Shown one piece after another: positions 37,588-46,758 of a DNA stretch of 64,000 nucleotides. The stretch's first letter is position 1. Every line of letters begins with the position of its first letter. A program made the translations under genes and the position numbers. The stretch lies in NCBI GenBank assembly GCA_900552455.1, contig URZX01000009.1:1-64000 (forward strand), given 5' to 3'. The notes under the pieces were generated by a model. It made no database searches and had not been told where the DNA came from. It saw only the letters and a list, made by a program, of their open reading frames with translations. Source of the stretch: an uncultured Peptococcaceae bacterium. GTDB lineage: Bacteria; Bacillota; Peptococcia; Peptococcales; Peptococcaceae.

Positions 37588-39564
37588 ATGGCAGATTTTG
37601 AATTGGTGGCGCCGTTTCAGCCGACGGGCGATCAGCCGGAGGCGATCGAGGCGCTTTTTGAAGGATTGAATCTGGGCTACCATCGGCAGACGCTCTTGGG
37701 CGTGACAGGCAGCGGCAAAACGTTCACGATGGCGAATCTGATCGCCAAGGCGAATCGGCCGGCGCTGATCTTTGAGCCGAACAAAACGCTGGCGGCGCAG
37801 CTTTACAGTGAGTTCAAGGCGTTTTTCCCGAACAACGCTGTGGAATATTTTGTCAGCTATTACGATTATTACCAGCCGGAGGCGTATGTCGCCTCGACGG
37901 ATACTTACATTGAAAAGGATGCGCAGATCAACGAAACGATCGAAAAACTGCGCCACTCGGCGACGGCGTCGCTTCTGGAGCGTCGCGATGTCATCATCAT
38001 CGCGTCGGTCAGCTGCATTTATGGCCTGGGTTCGCCGGAGTTCTACAAAAACGAGGTGCTGAACCTGCGTCCTGGCCAGGAGGTGGAGCGCGACGATGTG
38101 CTGCGCAAACTGATCGAGATCCAGTACGAGCGCAATGACGTCGATTTTAAGCGCGGCACGTTTCGTGTGCGCGGCGATTGTGTCGAGGTTATGCCGGCGT
38201 CGTCGAGCGAGTGCGGGATCCGCATCGAATTTTTCGGCGACGAGGTAGATCGCATCGCAGAATTTGACTATCTCACTGGCAAGATCATCGGCGAGCGCTC
38301 GCATGTGGCAATCTATCCGAATACCCACTATGTCACCGATCCGGAATATCTCGACACGGCGATCGCCAACATCGAGCAGGAGCTGGAAGAGCGCCTGGCC
38401 GAATTCAAGGCGGAAGGCAAGCTTTTAGAAGCGCAGCGTCTGGAGCAGCGCACGCGCTACGATCTGGAAATGCTGCGCGAGGTGGGCTATTGCTCCGGCG
38501 TTGAAAACTACGCGCGTCCGCTTTCCGGCCGTGCGCCAGGCAGCACGCCAGACACGCTCCTGGATTTCTTCCCGCCGGATTTCATCACCTTCATCGACGA
38601 GAGCCATGTGGCGGTGCCACAGATCGGCGGCATGTTCGCTGGCGACCGCTCGCGCAAGGAAAATCTCGTTGAGCATGGTTTTCGTCTGCCATCGGCGCTG
38701 GACAACCGTCCGCTCCACTTTGAAGAATTTGAGGAGAAGGTGCACCAAACGATCTATGTGTCGGCAACGCCAGGCGATTATGAGCTCCAGCACAGCCAGC
38801 AGGTTGTGGAGCAGATCATCCGTCCAACGGGGCTCTTGGATCCGACCATCGAGATCCATCCGATCGCTGGACAGATCGACGATCTCATCGATCGTGTGCG
38901 TGGGCGCATTGTGCGCGACGAGCGTGTGCTCGTGACAACGCTGACCAAGCGCATGGCGGAAGATCTCACAGATTATCTGGTGAACGCAGGCATCGCTGCG
39001 CGCTATCTGCATTCTGAGATCAAGGCGCTGGAGCGTATGGAGATCTTGCGCGATCTGCGTCTCGGCGAATTTGACGTGCTCGTGGGCATCAATCTGCTGC
39101 GCGAAGGGCTCGACTTGCCGGAGGTTTCTCTCGTGGCGATCATTGACGCCGACAAGGAAGGATTTCTGCGCAGCGAGCGCTCGATGATCCAGACCGTCGG
39201 TCGCGCTGCCCGCAATGCGCATGGCGAGGTCATCATGTACGCCGATGTGATCACTGGCAGTATGCAGCGCACCATCGATGAAACGGCACGCCGTCGCGGT
39301 ATTCAGCAGGCGTACAACGAGGCGCACGGTATCGTGCCGCAGACGGTACGCAAGGATGTGCGCGAGGATATCTCGCCGCTCAAAGCCGTGGCCGAAGAAT
39401 CGCCGCAATATCTCACGCGCGATGTGCCAGCCGACGCCAAGGGCCGCAAGCAGCATCTGATGCTGCTGGAAAAGGCCATGAAGGATGCCGCCAAGAATCT
39501 CGAGTTCGAGATCGCAGCAGAGCTGCGTGATGAGATCCGTCGTATTGAAGCAATGGACAAATAA
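37588..39564 (+). CDS. uvrB: Excinuclease ABC subunit UvrB
   Basis: 658 aa from ATG at 37588 (ACAGGGG upstream). Nucleotide excision repair helicase-like damage verifier. Walker [11 protein letters not shown] (about residues 39-48), beta-hairpin [19 protein letters not shown] Walker B, motif VI region [12 protein letters not shown], and a C-terminal UVR (UvrC-binding) motif [20 protein letters not shown]. Full length. Twelve bases before uvrA; the two form an operon. Confidence 0.97.
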   Translation: MADFELVAPFQPTGDQPEAIEALFEGLNLGYHRQTLLGVTGSGKTFTMANLIAKANRPALIFEPNKTLAAQLYSEFKAFFPNNAVEYFVSYYDYYQPEAYVASTDTYIEKDAQINETIEKLRHSATASLLERRDVIIIASVSCIYGLGSPEFYKNEVLNLRPGQEVERDDVLRKLIEIQYERNDVDFKRGTFRVRGDCVEVMPASSSECGIRIEFFGDEVDRIAEFDYLTGKIIGERSHVAIYPNTHYVTDPEYLDTAIANIEQELEERLAEFKAEGKLLEAQRLEQRTRYDLEMLREVGYCSGVENYARPLSGRAPGSTPDTLLDFFPPDFITFIDESHVAVPQIGGMFAGDRSRKENLVEHGFRLPSALDNRPLHFEEFEEKVHQTIYVSATPGDYELQHSQQVVEQIIRPTGLLDPTIEIHPIAGQIDDLIDRVRGRIVRDERVLVTTLTKRMAEDLTDYLVNAGIAARYLHSEIKALERMEILRDLRLGEFDVLVGINLLREGLDLPEVSLVAIIDADKEGFLRSERSMIQTVGRAARNAHGEVIMYADVITGSMQRTIDETARRRGIQQAYNEAHGIVPQTVRKDVREDISPLKAVAEESPQYLTRDVPADAKGRKQHLMLLEKAMKDAAKNLEFEIAAELRDEIRRIEAMDK

Positions 39565-39576
39565 CAGAGGAGAATT

Positions 39577-42405
39577 ATGGCAGAAAATACCATTCGGATC
39601 CGCGGCGCGCGGGTCCATAACCTGAAAAATATCGATCTCGACATTCCACGCGACAAGCTCGTTGTGATGACGGGCCTGTCCGGGTCGGGAAAATCGTCGC
39701 TGGCGTTTGACACCATCTACGCCGAAGGCCAGCGCCGTTATGTTGAATCTCTGTCCAGCTACGCGCGCCAGTTTTTAGGACAGATGGACAAACCAGACGT
39801 CGACGAGATCTCCGGGCTTTCGCCAGCGATCTCGATCGACCAGAAAACCACCAGCCGCAATCCGCGTTCCACCGTCGGCACCGTCACCGAAATCTACGAT
39901 TATCTGCGCCTGCTTTACGCGCGCATCGGCGTGCCGCACTGCCCAAAATGCGGCAAGGAGATCCATCAGCAGTCGATCGACCAGATGGTGGATCAGGTCA
40001 TGGCGCTGGAGGCCGGCACGCGTCTGCACATTCTCGCGCCAGTCGTGCAGAATCGCAAGGGCGAGTTTAAGCAGTATTTTGAGCAGCTGCGCAAGAGTGG
40101 CTATGTGCGCGTGCGCGTTGACGGAGAAGTGCGCGATCTTTCGGAAGATATCGTGCTGAAAAAGAACAACAAGCATTATATTGAAGTCGTCGTCGACCGC
40201 ATCAAACTAAAAGAGGGCGTCGAGAGCCGCCTCACCGGATCCATGCAGGCAGCGCTCGATCTCGCTGAAGGACAGGTCTGGGTGGATGCTGGCGGCGAGA
40301 TGCTCCGTTTCAGCGAACATTTTGCCTGCCTCGATTGCGGCATTTCCATGCCGGAGCTCACGCCGCAGCTTTTTTCCTTCAACAATCCCCTTGGCGCCTG
40401 CGAAACCTGCAGCGGCCTTGGCGAGGTCATGAGCTTTGACCTTGATCTCATCATCCCGGATAAGAGCAAGAGCCTCAACGAGGGCGCGCTGGCGCCATGG
40501 CGTCGCGGCGCCATCTCCAACTATTACGAGCAGCTCATGTTCAGCCTCACCGACAAGCTCGGCATCGATCGCGACACGCCGTGGAAGGATCTGCCGAAGG
40601 AGCAGCAGGACATCATCCTCTATGGCGGCGACCATCCGACAGTGAACTTTCATTACATCAATATGTTCGGCGAGGAAAAAGTTTATCGCAAAGCATACGA
40701 AGGGCTGATCCCAAATCTCGAGCGTCGTCGTGTGGAAACGCACAGCGAATCGAGCATGGAAATGCTCGAAGGCTTCATGCGCACCGATCGCTGCCCAAGC
40801 TGCAAAGGGCGTCGTCTGCGCCCAGAAGCGCTGGCTGTCACCGTCGGCGGCAAAGCCATCTGGGAAGTCTGCGATATGACCATCGTCGAAGCCCTCGATT
40901 TTTTTGAGCACATCGAGCTCACAGAGCGCCAGCTTTTCATCGGTCGACTGATCTTGAAGGAAATTTCTGAGCGCCTGCGTTTCCTGGTGAACGTCGGCCT
41001 CACTTATCTCACCCTTTCTCGCGCTGCTGGCACGCTTTCCGGCGGGGAAGCCCAGCGCATCCGTCTTGCCACACAGATCGGCAGCGGGCTGGTGGGCGTG
41101 CTCTACATTCTCGACGAGCCGTCCATCGGGCTGCACCAGCGCGACAATGAAAAACTCATCGCCACGCTCAAGCACATGCGCGATCTCGGCAACACCGTCA
41201 TCGTCGTCGAGCACGACGAAGACACCATGCGTGCCGCCGATTTCATCGTCGATATCGGCCCGCGCGCCGGCGCTGGCGGCGGCGAAGTCGTGGCAGCCGG
41301 CACGCCGGAAGAAGTTGCCGCCTGCGAGGATTCCATCACCGGCGCCTATCTCGCCGGTCGCAAGCGCATCGCCGTTCCGGAAACGCGTCGGCCGATCGAC
41401 AAGAAACGCATGCTCAAGGTTGTCGGTGCGCGGGAAAACAATCTTAAAAATCTCACCGTCAGCTTTCCACTCGGCGTGCTGACCTGCGTCACCGGCGTCA
41501 GCGGCAGCGGCAAGAGTACCCTCGTCAACGAGATCCTCTACAAAGGCCTCGCGCGTCAGATCTATCCACAGTATAAGGGCGTTCCCGGCAAGCATCGCGC
41601 CATTGAAGGCGCAGATCAGATCGACAAGATCATCAACATCGACCAAAGCCCGATCGGTCGCACCCCGCGCTCCAATCCAGCCACCTACACCGGTGCCTTC
41701 GACCAGATCCGCGCGCTTTTCGCCAAGACCAAGGAAGCGCAGCTGCGCGGCTACAAAGCCGGACGCTTCTCCTTCAACGTCAAGGGCGGACGCTGCGAAG
41801 CCTGCAAGGGCGACGGCATCATCAAGATCGAGATGCATTTCCTGCCCGATGTCTACGCACCGTGTGAAGTCTGCAAAGGCAAGCGTTATAACCGCGAAAC
41901 CCTCGAAGTCACCTATCGCGGCAAAAATATTTCTGAGGTGCTCGATATGACCGTCGACGAAGCCGTCGAATTTTTCGAGAATATCCCAGCTGTCTACAAT
42001 AAGATCAAAACCATCCAGGACGTCGGTCTCGGCTACATCAAACTCGGCCAGCCAGCCACGACGCTTTCCGGCGGTGAGGCGCAGCGCGTCAAACTCGCCA
42101 CCGAGCTTTCCAAGCGTCCGACCGGCAAAACCCTCTACCTCCTCGACGAACCAACCACCGGCCTGCACACCGAGGACATCGCCAGCTTGCTGCAGGTGCT
42201 CGGTCGCCTCGTCGATAACGGCGAGAGCATGATCATCATCGAGCACAACCTCGACGTCATCAAATGCGCCGATTACATCGTCGATCTCGGCCCAGAAGGT
42301 GGTAGTGGCGGCGGGCGCGTCGTCGCAACCGGCACACCGGAAGACATCGCCGCCAGCCCGGATTCCTACACAGGCCAGTTCCTGAAACCCCTGTTGGCAC
42401 GGTAA
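39577..42405 (+). CDS. uvrA: Excinuclease ABC subunit UvrA
   Basis: 942 aa, GAGGAG upstream. Two ABC modules: Walker [14 protein letters not shown] (about 31-43) and [13 protein letters not shown] (about 641-653); zinc motifs CPKCGKE (N-terminal) and [16 protein letters not shown] (C-terminal); signature LSGGEAQRI and [13 protein letters not shown] damage recognition dimer that loads UvrB. Full length. Confidence 0.97.
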   Translation: MAENTIRIRGARVHNLKNIDLDIPRDKLVVMTGLSGSGKSSLAFDTIYAEGQRRYVESLSSYARQFLGQMDKPDVDEISGLSPAISIDQKTTSRNPRSTVGTVTEIYDYLRLLYARIGVPHCPKCGKEIHQQSIDQMVDQVMALEAGTRLHILAPVVQNRKGEFKQYFEQLRKSGYVRVRVDGEVRDLSEDIVLKKNNKHYIEVVVDRIKLKEGVESRLTGSMQAALDLAEGQVWVDAGGEMLRFSEHFACLDCGISMPELTPQLFSFNNPLGACETCSGLGEVMSFDLDLIIPDKSKSLNEGALAPWRRGAISNYYEQLMFSLTDKLGIDRDTPWKDLPKEQQDIILYGGDHPTVNFHYINMFGEEKVYRKAYEGLIPNLERRRVETHSESSMEMLEGFMRTDRCPSCKGRRLRPEALAVTVGGKAIWEVCDMTIVEALDFFEHIELTERQLFIGRLILKEISERLRFLVNVGLTYLTLSRAAGTLSGGEAQRIRLATQIGSGLVGVLYILDEPSIGLHQRDNEKLIATLKHMRDLGNTVIVVEHDEDTMRAADFIVDIGPRAGAGGGEVVAAGTPEEVAACEDSITGAYLAGRKRIAVPETRRPIDKKRMLKVVGARENNLKNLTVSFPLGVLTCVTGVSGSGKSTLVNEILYKGLARQIYPQYKGVPGKHRAIEGADQIDKIINIDQSPIGRTPRSNPATYTGAFDQIRALFAKTKEAQLRGYKAGRFSFNVKGGRCEACKGDGIIKIEMHFLPDVYAPCEVCKGKRYNRETLEVTYRGKNISEVLDMTVDEAVEFFENIPAVYNKIKTIQDVGLGYIKLGQPATTLSGGEAQRVKLATELSKRPTGKTLYLLDEPTTGLHTEDIASLLQVLGRLVDNGESMIIIEHNLDVIKCADYIVDLGPEGGSGGGRVVATGTPEDIAASPDSYTGQFLKPLLAR

Positions 42406-42423
42406 AATGTGGGGAAATAATGA

Positions 42424-42468
42424 AATGTAGCTAGGAATACGATGAAACAGTCGTATAATTACTACATT
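42424..42468. repeat. Extended inverted repeat downstream of uvrA
   Basis: AATGTAG ... CTACATT outer arms enclose ATACGA ... TCGTAT inner arms over 45 bases. No T-run follows, so it is not a standard terminator; it contains a TATAATT. It lies about 90 bases before the unknown gene at 42557. Confidence 0.55.
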
Positions 42469-42556
42469 CCACACCTTTATAGGTTATAATAAAAATACTC
42501 ATACAATACTTTCCTACTTTTTATATCAATATTGCAGTTGAAAGGAGGCCTTTGTG

Positions 42557-42991
42557 ATGGCTATTCGTGCTGCGTTATTAGAGCCAGCGAGAAGCTGCTC
42601 TGCACATCTTGATGAACTGATCAAGAAACTTCGCGAGATCAAAGTCAGCGGTTGTCTCAATATCTTCTCCTATTCTTCAGGACAGAATGAGATCAATCGT
42701 GAAGCAGGCGCCGAAGTGCGCGCCCTGCTCGATCAGGCGACTGCCGATTTCGATGAGTTCCAGAAAGGGCTCGAAGAGGACAAAGAATGGCATGAATGCT
42801 TCAGCAATCCTGCATTCTATGAACGCTCCATTGCGATCATCGGTGAGCGTTTGCATGCTGTGGATCTGTCCAAGCATATCCTCTCGATCATCACTCAGCT
42901 GGAAAACATCAGCAACAATATGAATGGCACGTTGAAGACCTTCGTGGAATTCTCCTGCGTGGATGGTCCGATCGATCCGATCCGTAAGTGA
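42557..42991 (+). CDS. Hypothetical soluble helical protein
   Basis: 144 aa, GAAAGGAGG upstream (ATG at 42557). Mostly alpha-helical by composition, no membrane segment or signal: ARSCSAHLDELIKKLREIKV, DFDEFQKGLEEDKEWHEC and IITQLENISNNMNGTL. I do not recognise a family. It sits between an inverted repeat and a tRNA cluster. Confidence 0.7.
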   Translation: MAIRAALLEPARSCSAHLDELIKKLREIKVSGCLNIFSYSSGQNEINREAGAEVRALLDQATADFDEFQKGLEEDKEWHECFSNPAFYERSIAIIGERLHAVDLSKHILSIITQLENISNNMNGTLKTFVEFSCVDGPIDPIRK

Positions 42992-43032
42992 CCACCGCGT
43001 GCCAACGTATACATCGGCATGGCAATTCCTGG

Positions 43033-43061
43033 TTGACATGTCATGAAACCACCTTTATAAT
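43033..43061 (+). promoter_or_regulatory. Promoter of tRNA-Ser(TGA)
   Basis: Perfect TTGACA (43033-43038), 17-base spacer, TATAAT (43056-43061), starting about 8 bases before the mature tRNA 5' end. Confidence 0.9.
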
Positions 43062-43075
43062 TAAAGGTGCTTTCT

Positions 43076-43162
43076 GGAGGGGTGTCCGAGCGGTTTAAGG
43101 AGGCGGTCTTGAAAACCGTTGAATCTTTGCGGGTTCCGTGGGTTCGAATCCCACCTCCTCCG
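43076..43162 (+). tRNA. tRNA-Ser (anticodon TGA)
   Basis: Acceptor GGAGGGG pairs with CTCCTCC; D-loop AGCGGTTTAAGG; anticodon loop CTTGAAA; long variable arm; T-loop TTCGAATC. Discriminator G; CCA is not encoded. 87 nt. Confidence 0.96.
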
Positions 43163-43186
43163 TTGTAAAAAATGTGAAAAAATCGC

Positions 43187-43215
43187 TTGACAGAATCGTT
43201 ATGACACTCTATAAT
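43187..43215 (+). promoter_or_regulatory. Promoter of tRNA-Ser(GCT)
   Basis: Perfect TTGACA (43187-43192), 17-base spacer, TATAAT (43210-43215), directly between the two serine tRNAs. Confidence 0.9.
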
Positions 43216-43232
43216 AGATTCTGTTGTGGCGA

Positions 43233-43319
43233 GGAGAGATGACCGAGAGGCCGAAGGTGCTCCCCTGCTAAGGGAGTATACGGGGAACCGTATCGGGGGT
43301 TCGAATCCCCCTCTCTCCG
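43233..43319 (+). tRNA. tRNA-Ser (anticodon GCT)
   Basis: Acceptor GGAGAGA pairs with TCTCTCC; anticodon loop CTGCTAA; long variable arm (TACGGGGAACCGTA); T-loop TTCGAATC. CCA not encoded. Confidence 0.96.
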
Positions 43320-43325
43320 TGATAT

Positions 43326-43399
43326 GCGCTGTTAGCTCAGCTGGATAGAGCGTTTGGCTACGGACCAAAAGGTCAGGGGTTCGAATCCCTTACAGCGCG
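43326..43399 (+). tRNA. tRNA-Arg (anticodon ACG)
   Basis: Acceptor GCGCTGT pairs with ACAGCGC; anticodon loop CTACGGA, so anticodon ACG (adenosine expected to be edited to inosine); T-loop TTCGAATC. Six bases after tRNA-Ser(GCT), hence co-transcribed. CCA not encoded. Confidence 0.96.
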
Positions 43400-43404
43400 G
43401 TCAT

Positions 43405-43438
43405 AGACCTGAGGAATTTGCCTCAGGTCTTTTTATTT
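43405..43438 (+). terminator. Terminator of the tRNA cluster
   Basis: AGACCTGAGG-AATTTG-CCTCAGGTCT followed by TTTTATTTG. Confidence 0.9.
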
Positions 43439-43466
43439 GCTTTTGGAAAAGAAGGGAAGATCCATC

Positions 43467-43940
43467 ATGGCTTATTACAAGAGCGCGCACTGCGTCATCG
43501 AAGGCGCAGTCGAGATTGGCGCAGACGCCAGCATCTGGCACTACGCCGTTGTGCGCGGCGACGAAGACCGCATCACCATCGGCGCGCGCACAAATGTGCA
43601 GGACGGTGCCGTGCTCCACGTCGACGAAGGCTGGCCGCTTTCCATCGGCAGCGGTGTCACCATCGGCCATCGCGCCGTCGTCCACGGCTGCACCATCGAG
43701 GACGACGTTCTCATCGGCATGGGCGCCATCGTCATGAATGGCGCAAAGATCGGCCACGGCAGCACCATCGCAGCCGGCGCCGTCGTCCCTGGCGGCGCAG
43801 AGATCCCCCCAGATTCCCTCGTCATCGGCGTGCCAGGAAAAGTCCGCGCCAGCGTCCGCCCCGAGCAGCGCCAGTCGACAGTGGAAAACGCCCAGCGCTA
43901 CGTCGCCCTGGCAGAAAAGCACCTTGAGCGGGTGGAGTGA
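43467..43940 (+). CDS. Gamma-carbonic-anhydrase-like hexapeptide-repeat protein
   Basis: 157 aa from ATG at 43467 (AAGAAGGGAAG upstream). Left-handed beta-helix repeats: VVRGDEDRITIGARTNVQDG, HVDEGWPLSIGSGVTIGHRAV and GCTIEDDVLIGMGAIVMNGA. The three metal histidines expected are in DGAVLHVD, GHRAVVHG and the following strand HGC. Related proteins (YrdA, PaaY) are carbonic anhydrases or metal-binding trimers; the true substrate is uncertain. Cotranscription with the tRNAs is unlikely because of the terminator. Confidence 0.85.
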   Translation: MAYYKSAHCVIEGAVEIGADASIWHYAVVRGDEDRITIGARTNVQDGAVLHVDEGWPLSIGSGVTIGHRAVVHGCTIEDDVLIGMGAIVMNGAKIGHGSTIAAGAVVPGGAEIPPDSLVIGVPGKVRASVRPEQRQSTVENAQRYVALAEKHLERVE

Positions 43941-44097
43941 GCCATCAACAAGAAGACAGGGCCACGTTTTCTAAAATGATTCGCTCAGCGTGTGTTTCAT
44001 CATGACCTTGATTGTGATGGAGCAGGCGCTGGGCGCTTTTTTATTTTTGGTGTGCTGTTTTGGAGGGTGGGAAAAGTGTTTCGAATAGTTTCCTGCT

Positions 44098-44126
44098 TTG
44101 TATTCTGCGAACAAATGAAATATAAT
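44098..44126 (+). promoter_or_regulatory. Promoter of the bceRS-like genes
   Basis: TTGTAT (44098-44103), 17-base spacer, TATAAT (44121-44126). The stretch 43941-44187 otherwise shows only a weak GC-rich hairpin before TTTTTTATTTTT at about 44038. Confidence 0.65.
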
Positions 44127-44187
44127 GAAGGCATCGTGGTTGACTGACGAGAAAACAAAGTACTTACAAAGGGAGTGTGGCGCGCAG

Positions 44188-44850
44188 ATGAAGATCTTTA
44201 TCATCGAGGATGAAGCGGCTATTCGCGAGGAGTTGGAGCGGCTTTTGCAAAAATATGGGTATGAATGCATGAGTTCGGACAATTTTCAGGCCATTAGCGA
44301 GAAGGCGCTTCGCGCGGAAGCGGATTTGATTTTGCTGGACATCAATCTTCCCTACCAGGATGGATTCCAGGTGTGCCGGGCGATCCGTCAAAAATCGAAC
44401 GTGCCCATCATCATTCTGACCAGCCGCGCTACGGATTTTGATGAACTGCTAGGATTAAACATTGGGGCGGATGATTTTATCACCAAGCCTTATAATGGGC
44501 AGGTGCTCCTTGCGCGCATTCAAAAAGTGCTGGCGCGAACGTATGAGGTGCAAGCTAACACGCTGCTGGTGCACGAGGGCTTGACGCTCAATCTTTTGCG
44601 GGCCACGATCAGCCATGAGGGTAAAGAGCTGGATTTGACGAAAAATGAGCTGGGCATTTTGCGGTTGCTTATGTTGAACAAGGGGAACATCATTCCACGA
44701 GATGCTATTATTGACGAGCTGTGGCAGAGCGAAGCATTTATCGACGAGAACACGCTCAACGTCAACATTGTCCGGCTGCGCAAAAAGCTGGCGGAGATTG
44801 GCCTGCCGGATTATTTGGTAACCAAACGCGGCATGGGGTATTATGTATGA
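44188..44850 (+). CDS. OmpR-family response regulator, BceR-like
   Basis: 220 aa from ATG at 44188 (AAAGGGAGTG upstream). Receiver domain (1-115) with IIEDEAAI, phospho-acceptor in LILLDINLPYQDG and TSRATDFDELLG, KPYNGQVLLARI; then a winged-helix domain (about 125-218): LDLTKNELGILRLLMLNKG, NTLNVNIVRLRKKL, GYYV end. Such regulators control peptide-antibiotic ABC exporters. Stop overlaps the kinase start (ATGA). Confidence 0.93.
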   Translation: MKIFIIEDEAAIREELERLLQKYGYECMSSDNFQAISEKALRAEADLILLDINLPYQDGFQVCRAIRQKSNVPIIILTSRATDFDELLGLNIGADDFITKPYNGQVLLARIQKVLARTYEVQANTLLVHEGLTLNLLRATISHEGKELDLTKNELGILRLLMLNKGNIIPRDAIIDELWQSEAFIDENTLNVNIVRLRKKLAEIGLPDYLVTKRGMGYYV

Positions 44851-45863
44851 AGTGGATGGAATATGTGATCGACCACATGGTGGCGATCGGTTGTTTTGTG
44901 GCGTCTGAGGGACTATTGATCGGGCTGCTGTGGCTCTTGGAGATTCCGGCGGTTTTCCTTGCCTTTGCAGCAGCCATTCCAGCGATGTTCTTTTTGGCAG
45001 CGCTGGTTTGGGATTTTCGGCGCCGGCGCAGCTACTATAACAGGCTGCTGTGTTTGCTGGCGCAGCTGGACGAGAAAACCTTGCTTGCGGAAATTGCGGA
45101 GCGTCCAAGCTTTTTGGATGCGCGGATTATTTCGGATATCCTGCGGCAGAACGATAAATATCTGAACGATCAGATAGCGGAGATGCAGAAACAAACCCGG
45201 GATTATCGCGATTTTATCGATACCTGGGTTCACGAGATCAAAACGCCCATCACCTCAGCCCGGCTGATCGTGGAGAATGAAAAAAATCTCACAACTCTGA
45301 AGATCGACGATGAGCTTCGCAAAATTGACGCGCTGGTGGAGCTGGCGCTCTACTATGCGCGCAGCGGTGATGTGGAAAAGGATTTCAAAGTGGAGCCGAC
45401 CACTATGCAAGCCCTCGTTGGCGCAGCGCTGAAAACTTATTCCAAAGCGATCATCCAGGCGGGCGGACAGATCCGCATGGAAGGGCTGGAAGTGGCGGTC
45501 TGCGCTGACAGTAAAAGCTGCGCCTTTGTGATTGGCCAGATCATCTCGAATGCGATCAAATACCGGCAGGAAAATTTCTGTCTCACCTTCACCGTCGGGA
45601 TGGAGAAAAACGGCGTGCTTTTGAATATCCACGACAACGGGATCGGCATCGATGCGGCGGATCTGGCGCGCGTTTTTGACAAAGGCTTTACCGGCGAAAA
45701 TGGCCGCCGCTTTCCAAAATCCACCGGGATTGGGCTCTATCTCTGCAAACGGCTGTGTAGCAAGATGAACATGGACATCGCCATCAAGAGCCAGAAGGGG
45801 CAGGGGACGACGGTTGTTTTGTATTTTCCAACAGAAAGTTTGCTGAAAGGAGCGGGTGTGTGA
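44847..45863 (+). CDS. BceS-like intramembrane-sensing histidine kinase
   Basis: 338 aa from ATG at 44847, overlapping the regulator. Two N-terminal membrane helices (about 10-30 and 37-56) with almost no external loop, so the kinase cannot sense the drug directly and relies on the transporter. H-box FIDTWVHEIKTPITSARLIV; N box QIISNAIKYRQ; G1 NIHDNGIGIDAADL; G2 GIGLYLCKRLC. Pairs with the BceAB-like transporter downstream. Confidence 0.93.
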   Translation: MKWMEYVIDHMVAIGCFVASEGLLIGLLWLLEIPAVFLAFAAAIPAMFFLAALVWDFRRRRSYYNRLLCLLAQLDEKTLLAEIAERPSFLDARIISDILRQNDKYLNDQIAEMQKQTRDYRDFIDTWVHEIKTPITSARLIVENEKNLTTLKIDDELRKIDALVELALYYARSGDVEKDFKVEPTTMQALVGAALKTYSKAIIQAGGQIRMEGLEVAVCADSKSCAFVIGQIISNAIKYRQENFCLTFTVGMEKNGVLLNIHDNGIGIDAADLARVFDKGFTGENGRRFPKSTGIGLYLCKRLCSKMNMDIAIKSQKGQGTTVVLYFPTESLLKGAGV

Positions 45864-45875
45864 CCCGCTTTTTTC
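45851..45875 (+). terminator. Terminator after the kinase gene
   Basis: AGCGGGT-GTGTG-ACCCGCT then TTTTTTCG, starting inside the last codons of the kinase gene. Confidence 0.8.
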
Positions 45876-45878
45876 GAT

Positions 45879-45896
45879 CCTTACATTTTGGTAAGG
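45879..45896. promoter_or_regulatory. Candidate BceR-type operator before bceA
   Basis: CCTTACATTTTGGTAAGG is an inverted repeat CCTTAC-N6-GTAAGG, close to the TNACA-N4-TGTAA type sites of BceR-like regulators. It lies about 92 bases before bceA, just after the bceRS terminator. Confidence 0.6.
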
Positions 45897-45987
45897 GAAA
45901 CGTAATTTAACTTCATGGCACGCTGGCTGGGGATGTGATAGGGTAAAGGTGTAAAGAAAAATATCTTGCGGAAAGGAGTTGACCCTG

Positions 45988-46758
45988 ATGAACGACATCA
46001 TTTTGCAGCTGGAGGACGTTCAAAAATATTACGGCAACAAGGGCGGCCTGACAAAAGCCCTGGATCACATTTCCTTCACCGTCAACAAAAGCGAATTTCT
46101 AGGGATTATGGGGCCGTCGGGATCTGGCAAAACCACTCTGCTGAACTGCATTTCTACCATCGACACGGTGACCAGCGGCCATATCTTTGTCGAAGGGCAG
46201 GACATTACAGAACTGCGCGGCGGGAAATTGGCGGATTTTCGCGACCGGAAGCTGGGCTTCATTTTTCAGGATTTTAACCTGCTGGATACCTTGACGGCTG
46301 ATGAAAATATTTCTCTGGCGCTGTCCATCGCCGGCGTTAAGCCGACAGAGATTAGGCAACGCGTGCAGCGAATCGCTGAGACGCTGAACATTTCGGACGT
46401 GTTGGAGAAATATCCGTATCAGATGTCGGGTGGCCAGCAGCAACGGGTCGCAGCGGCCCGCGCCATGGTCACGAATCCTGCCATCGTATTGGCGGACGAA
46501 CCGACGGGCGCTTTGGATTCCAATTCTTCGCGCGTGCTGTTGACCCTGCTGACAGAATTGAATGCGCGCCTTTCTGCGACGATCCTGATGGTGACCCACG
46601 ATGCGTTCTCCGCCAGCTACTGCCGCCGCATTCTTTTTATCAAGGACGGGACGATCTTTCACGAGCTGGCGCGCGGCACAGACAGTCGGAAGGAGTTTTT
46701 CGCCAAGATATTGGAAGTGGTGTCGGTGCTGGGAGGTGAGCAGAATGACCGCCTTTAA
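45988..46758 (+). CDS. BceA-like peptide-antibiotic ABC transporter ATPase
   Basis: 256 aa from ATG at 45988 (GAAAGGAG upstream). Walker A GPSGSGKTTLLNC (about 40-52), Q-loop FIFQDFNLLDTLTADEN, signature MSGGQQQRVAAARAM, Walker B IVLADEPTGALD, H-loop MVTHDAFSA. MacB/BceA family. Together with the permease it removes lantibiotics or bacitracin-like peptides from lipid II and signals to the kinase. Its 3' end overlaps the permease gene by 14 bp. Confidence 0.94.
   Translation: MNDIILQLEDVQKYYGNKGGLTKALDHISFTVNKSEFLGIMGPSGSGKTTLLNCISTIDTVTSGHIFVEGQDITELRGGKLADFRDRKLGFIFQDFNLLDTLTADENISLALSIAGVKPTEIRQRVQRIAETLNISDVLEKYPYQMSGGQQQRVAAARAMVTNPAIVLADEPTGALDSNSSRVLLTLLTELNARLSATILMVTHDAFSASYCRRILFIKDGTIFHELARGTDSRKEFFAKILEVVSVLGGEQNDRL

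Noticed and set aside
40207..42474. Very long open frame on the minus strand opposite uvrA
   Set aside because: It is a shadow caused by GC-rich codon bias; uvrA on the plus strand is unmistakable, and the antisense product has no recognisable domains or ribosome site.
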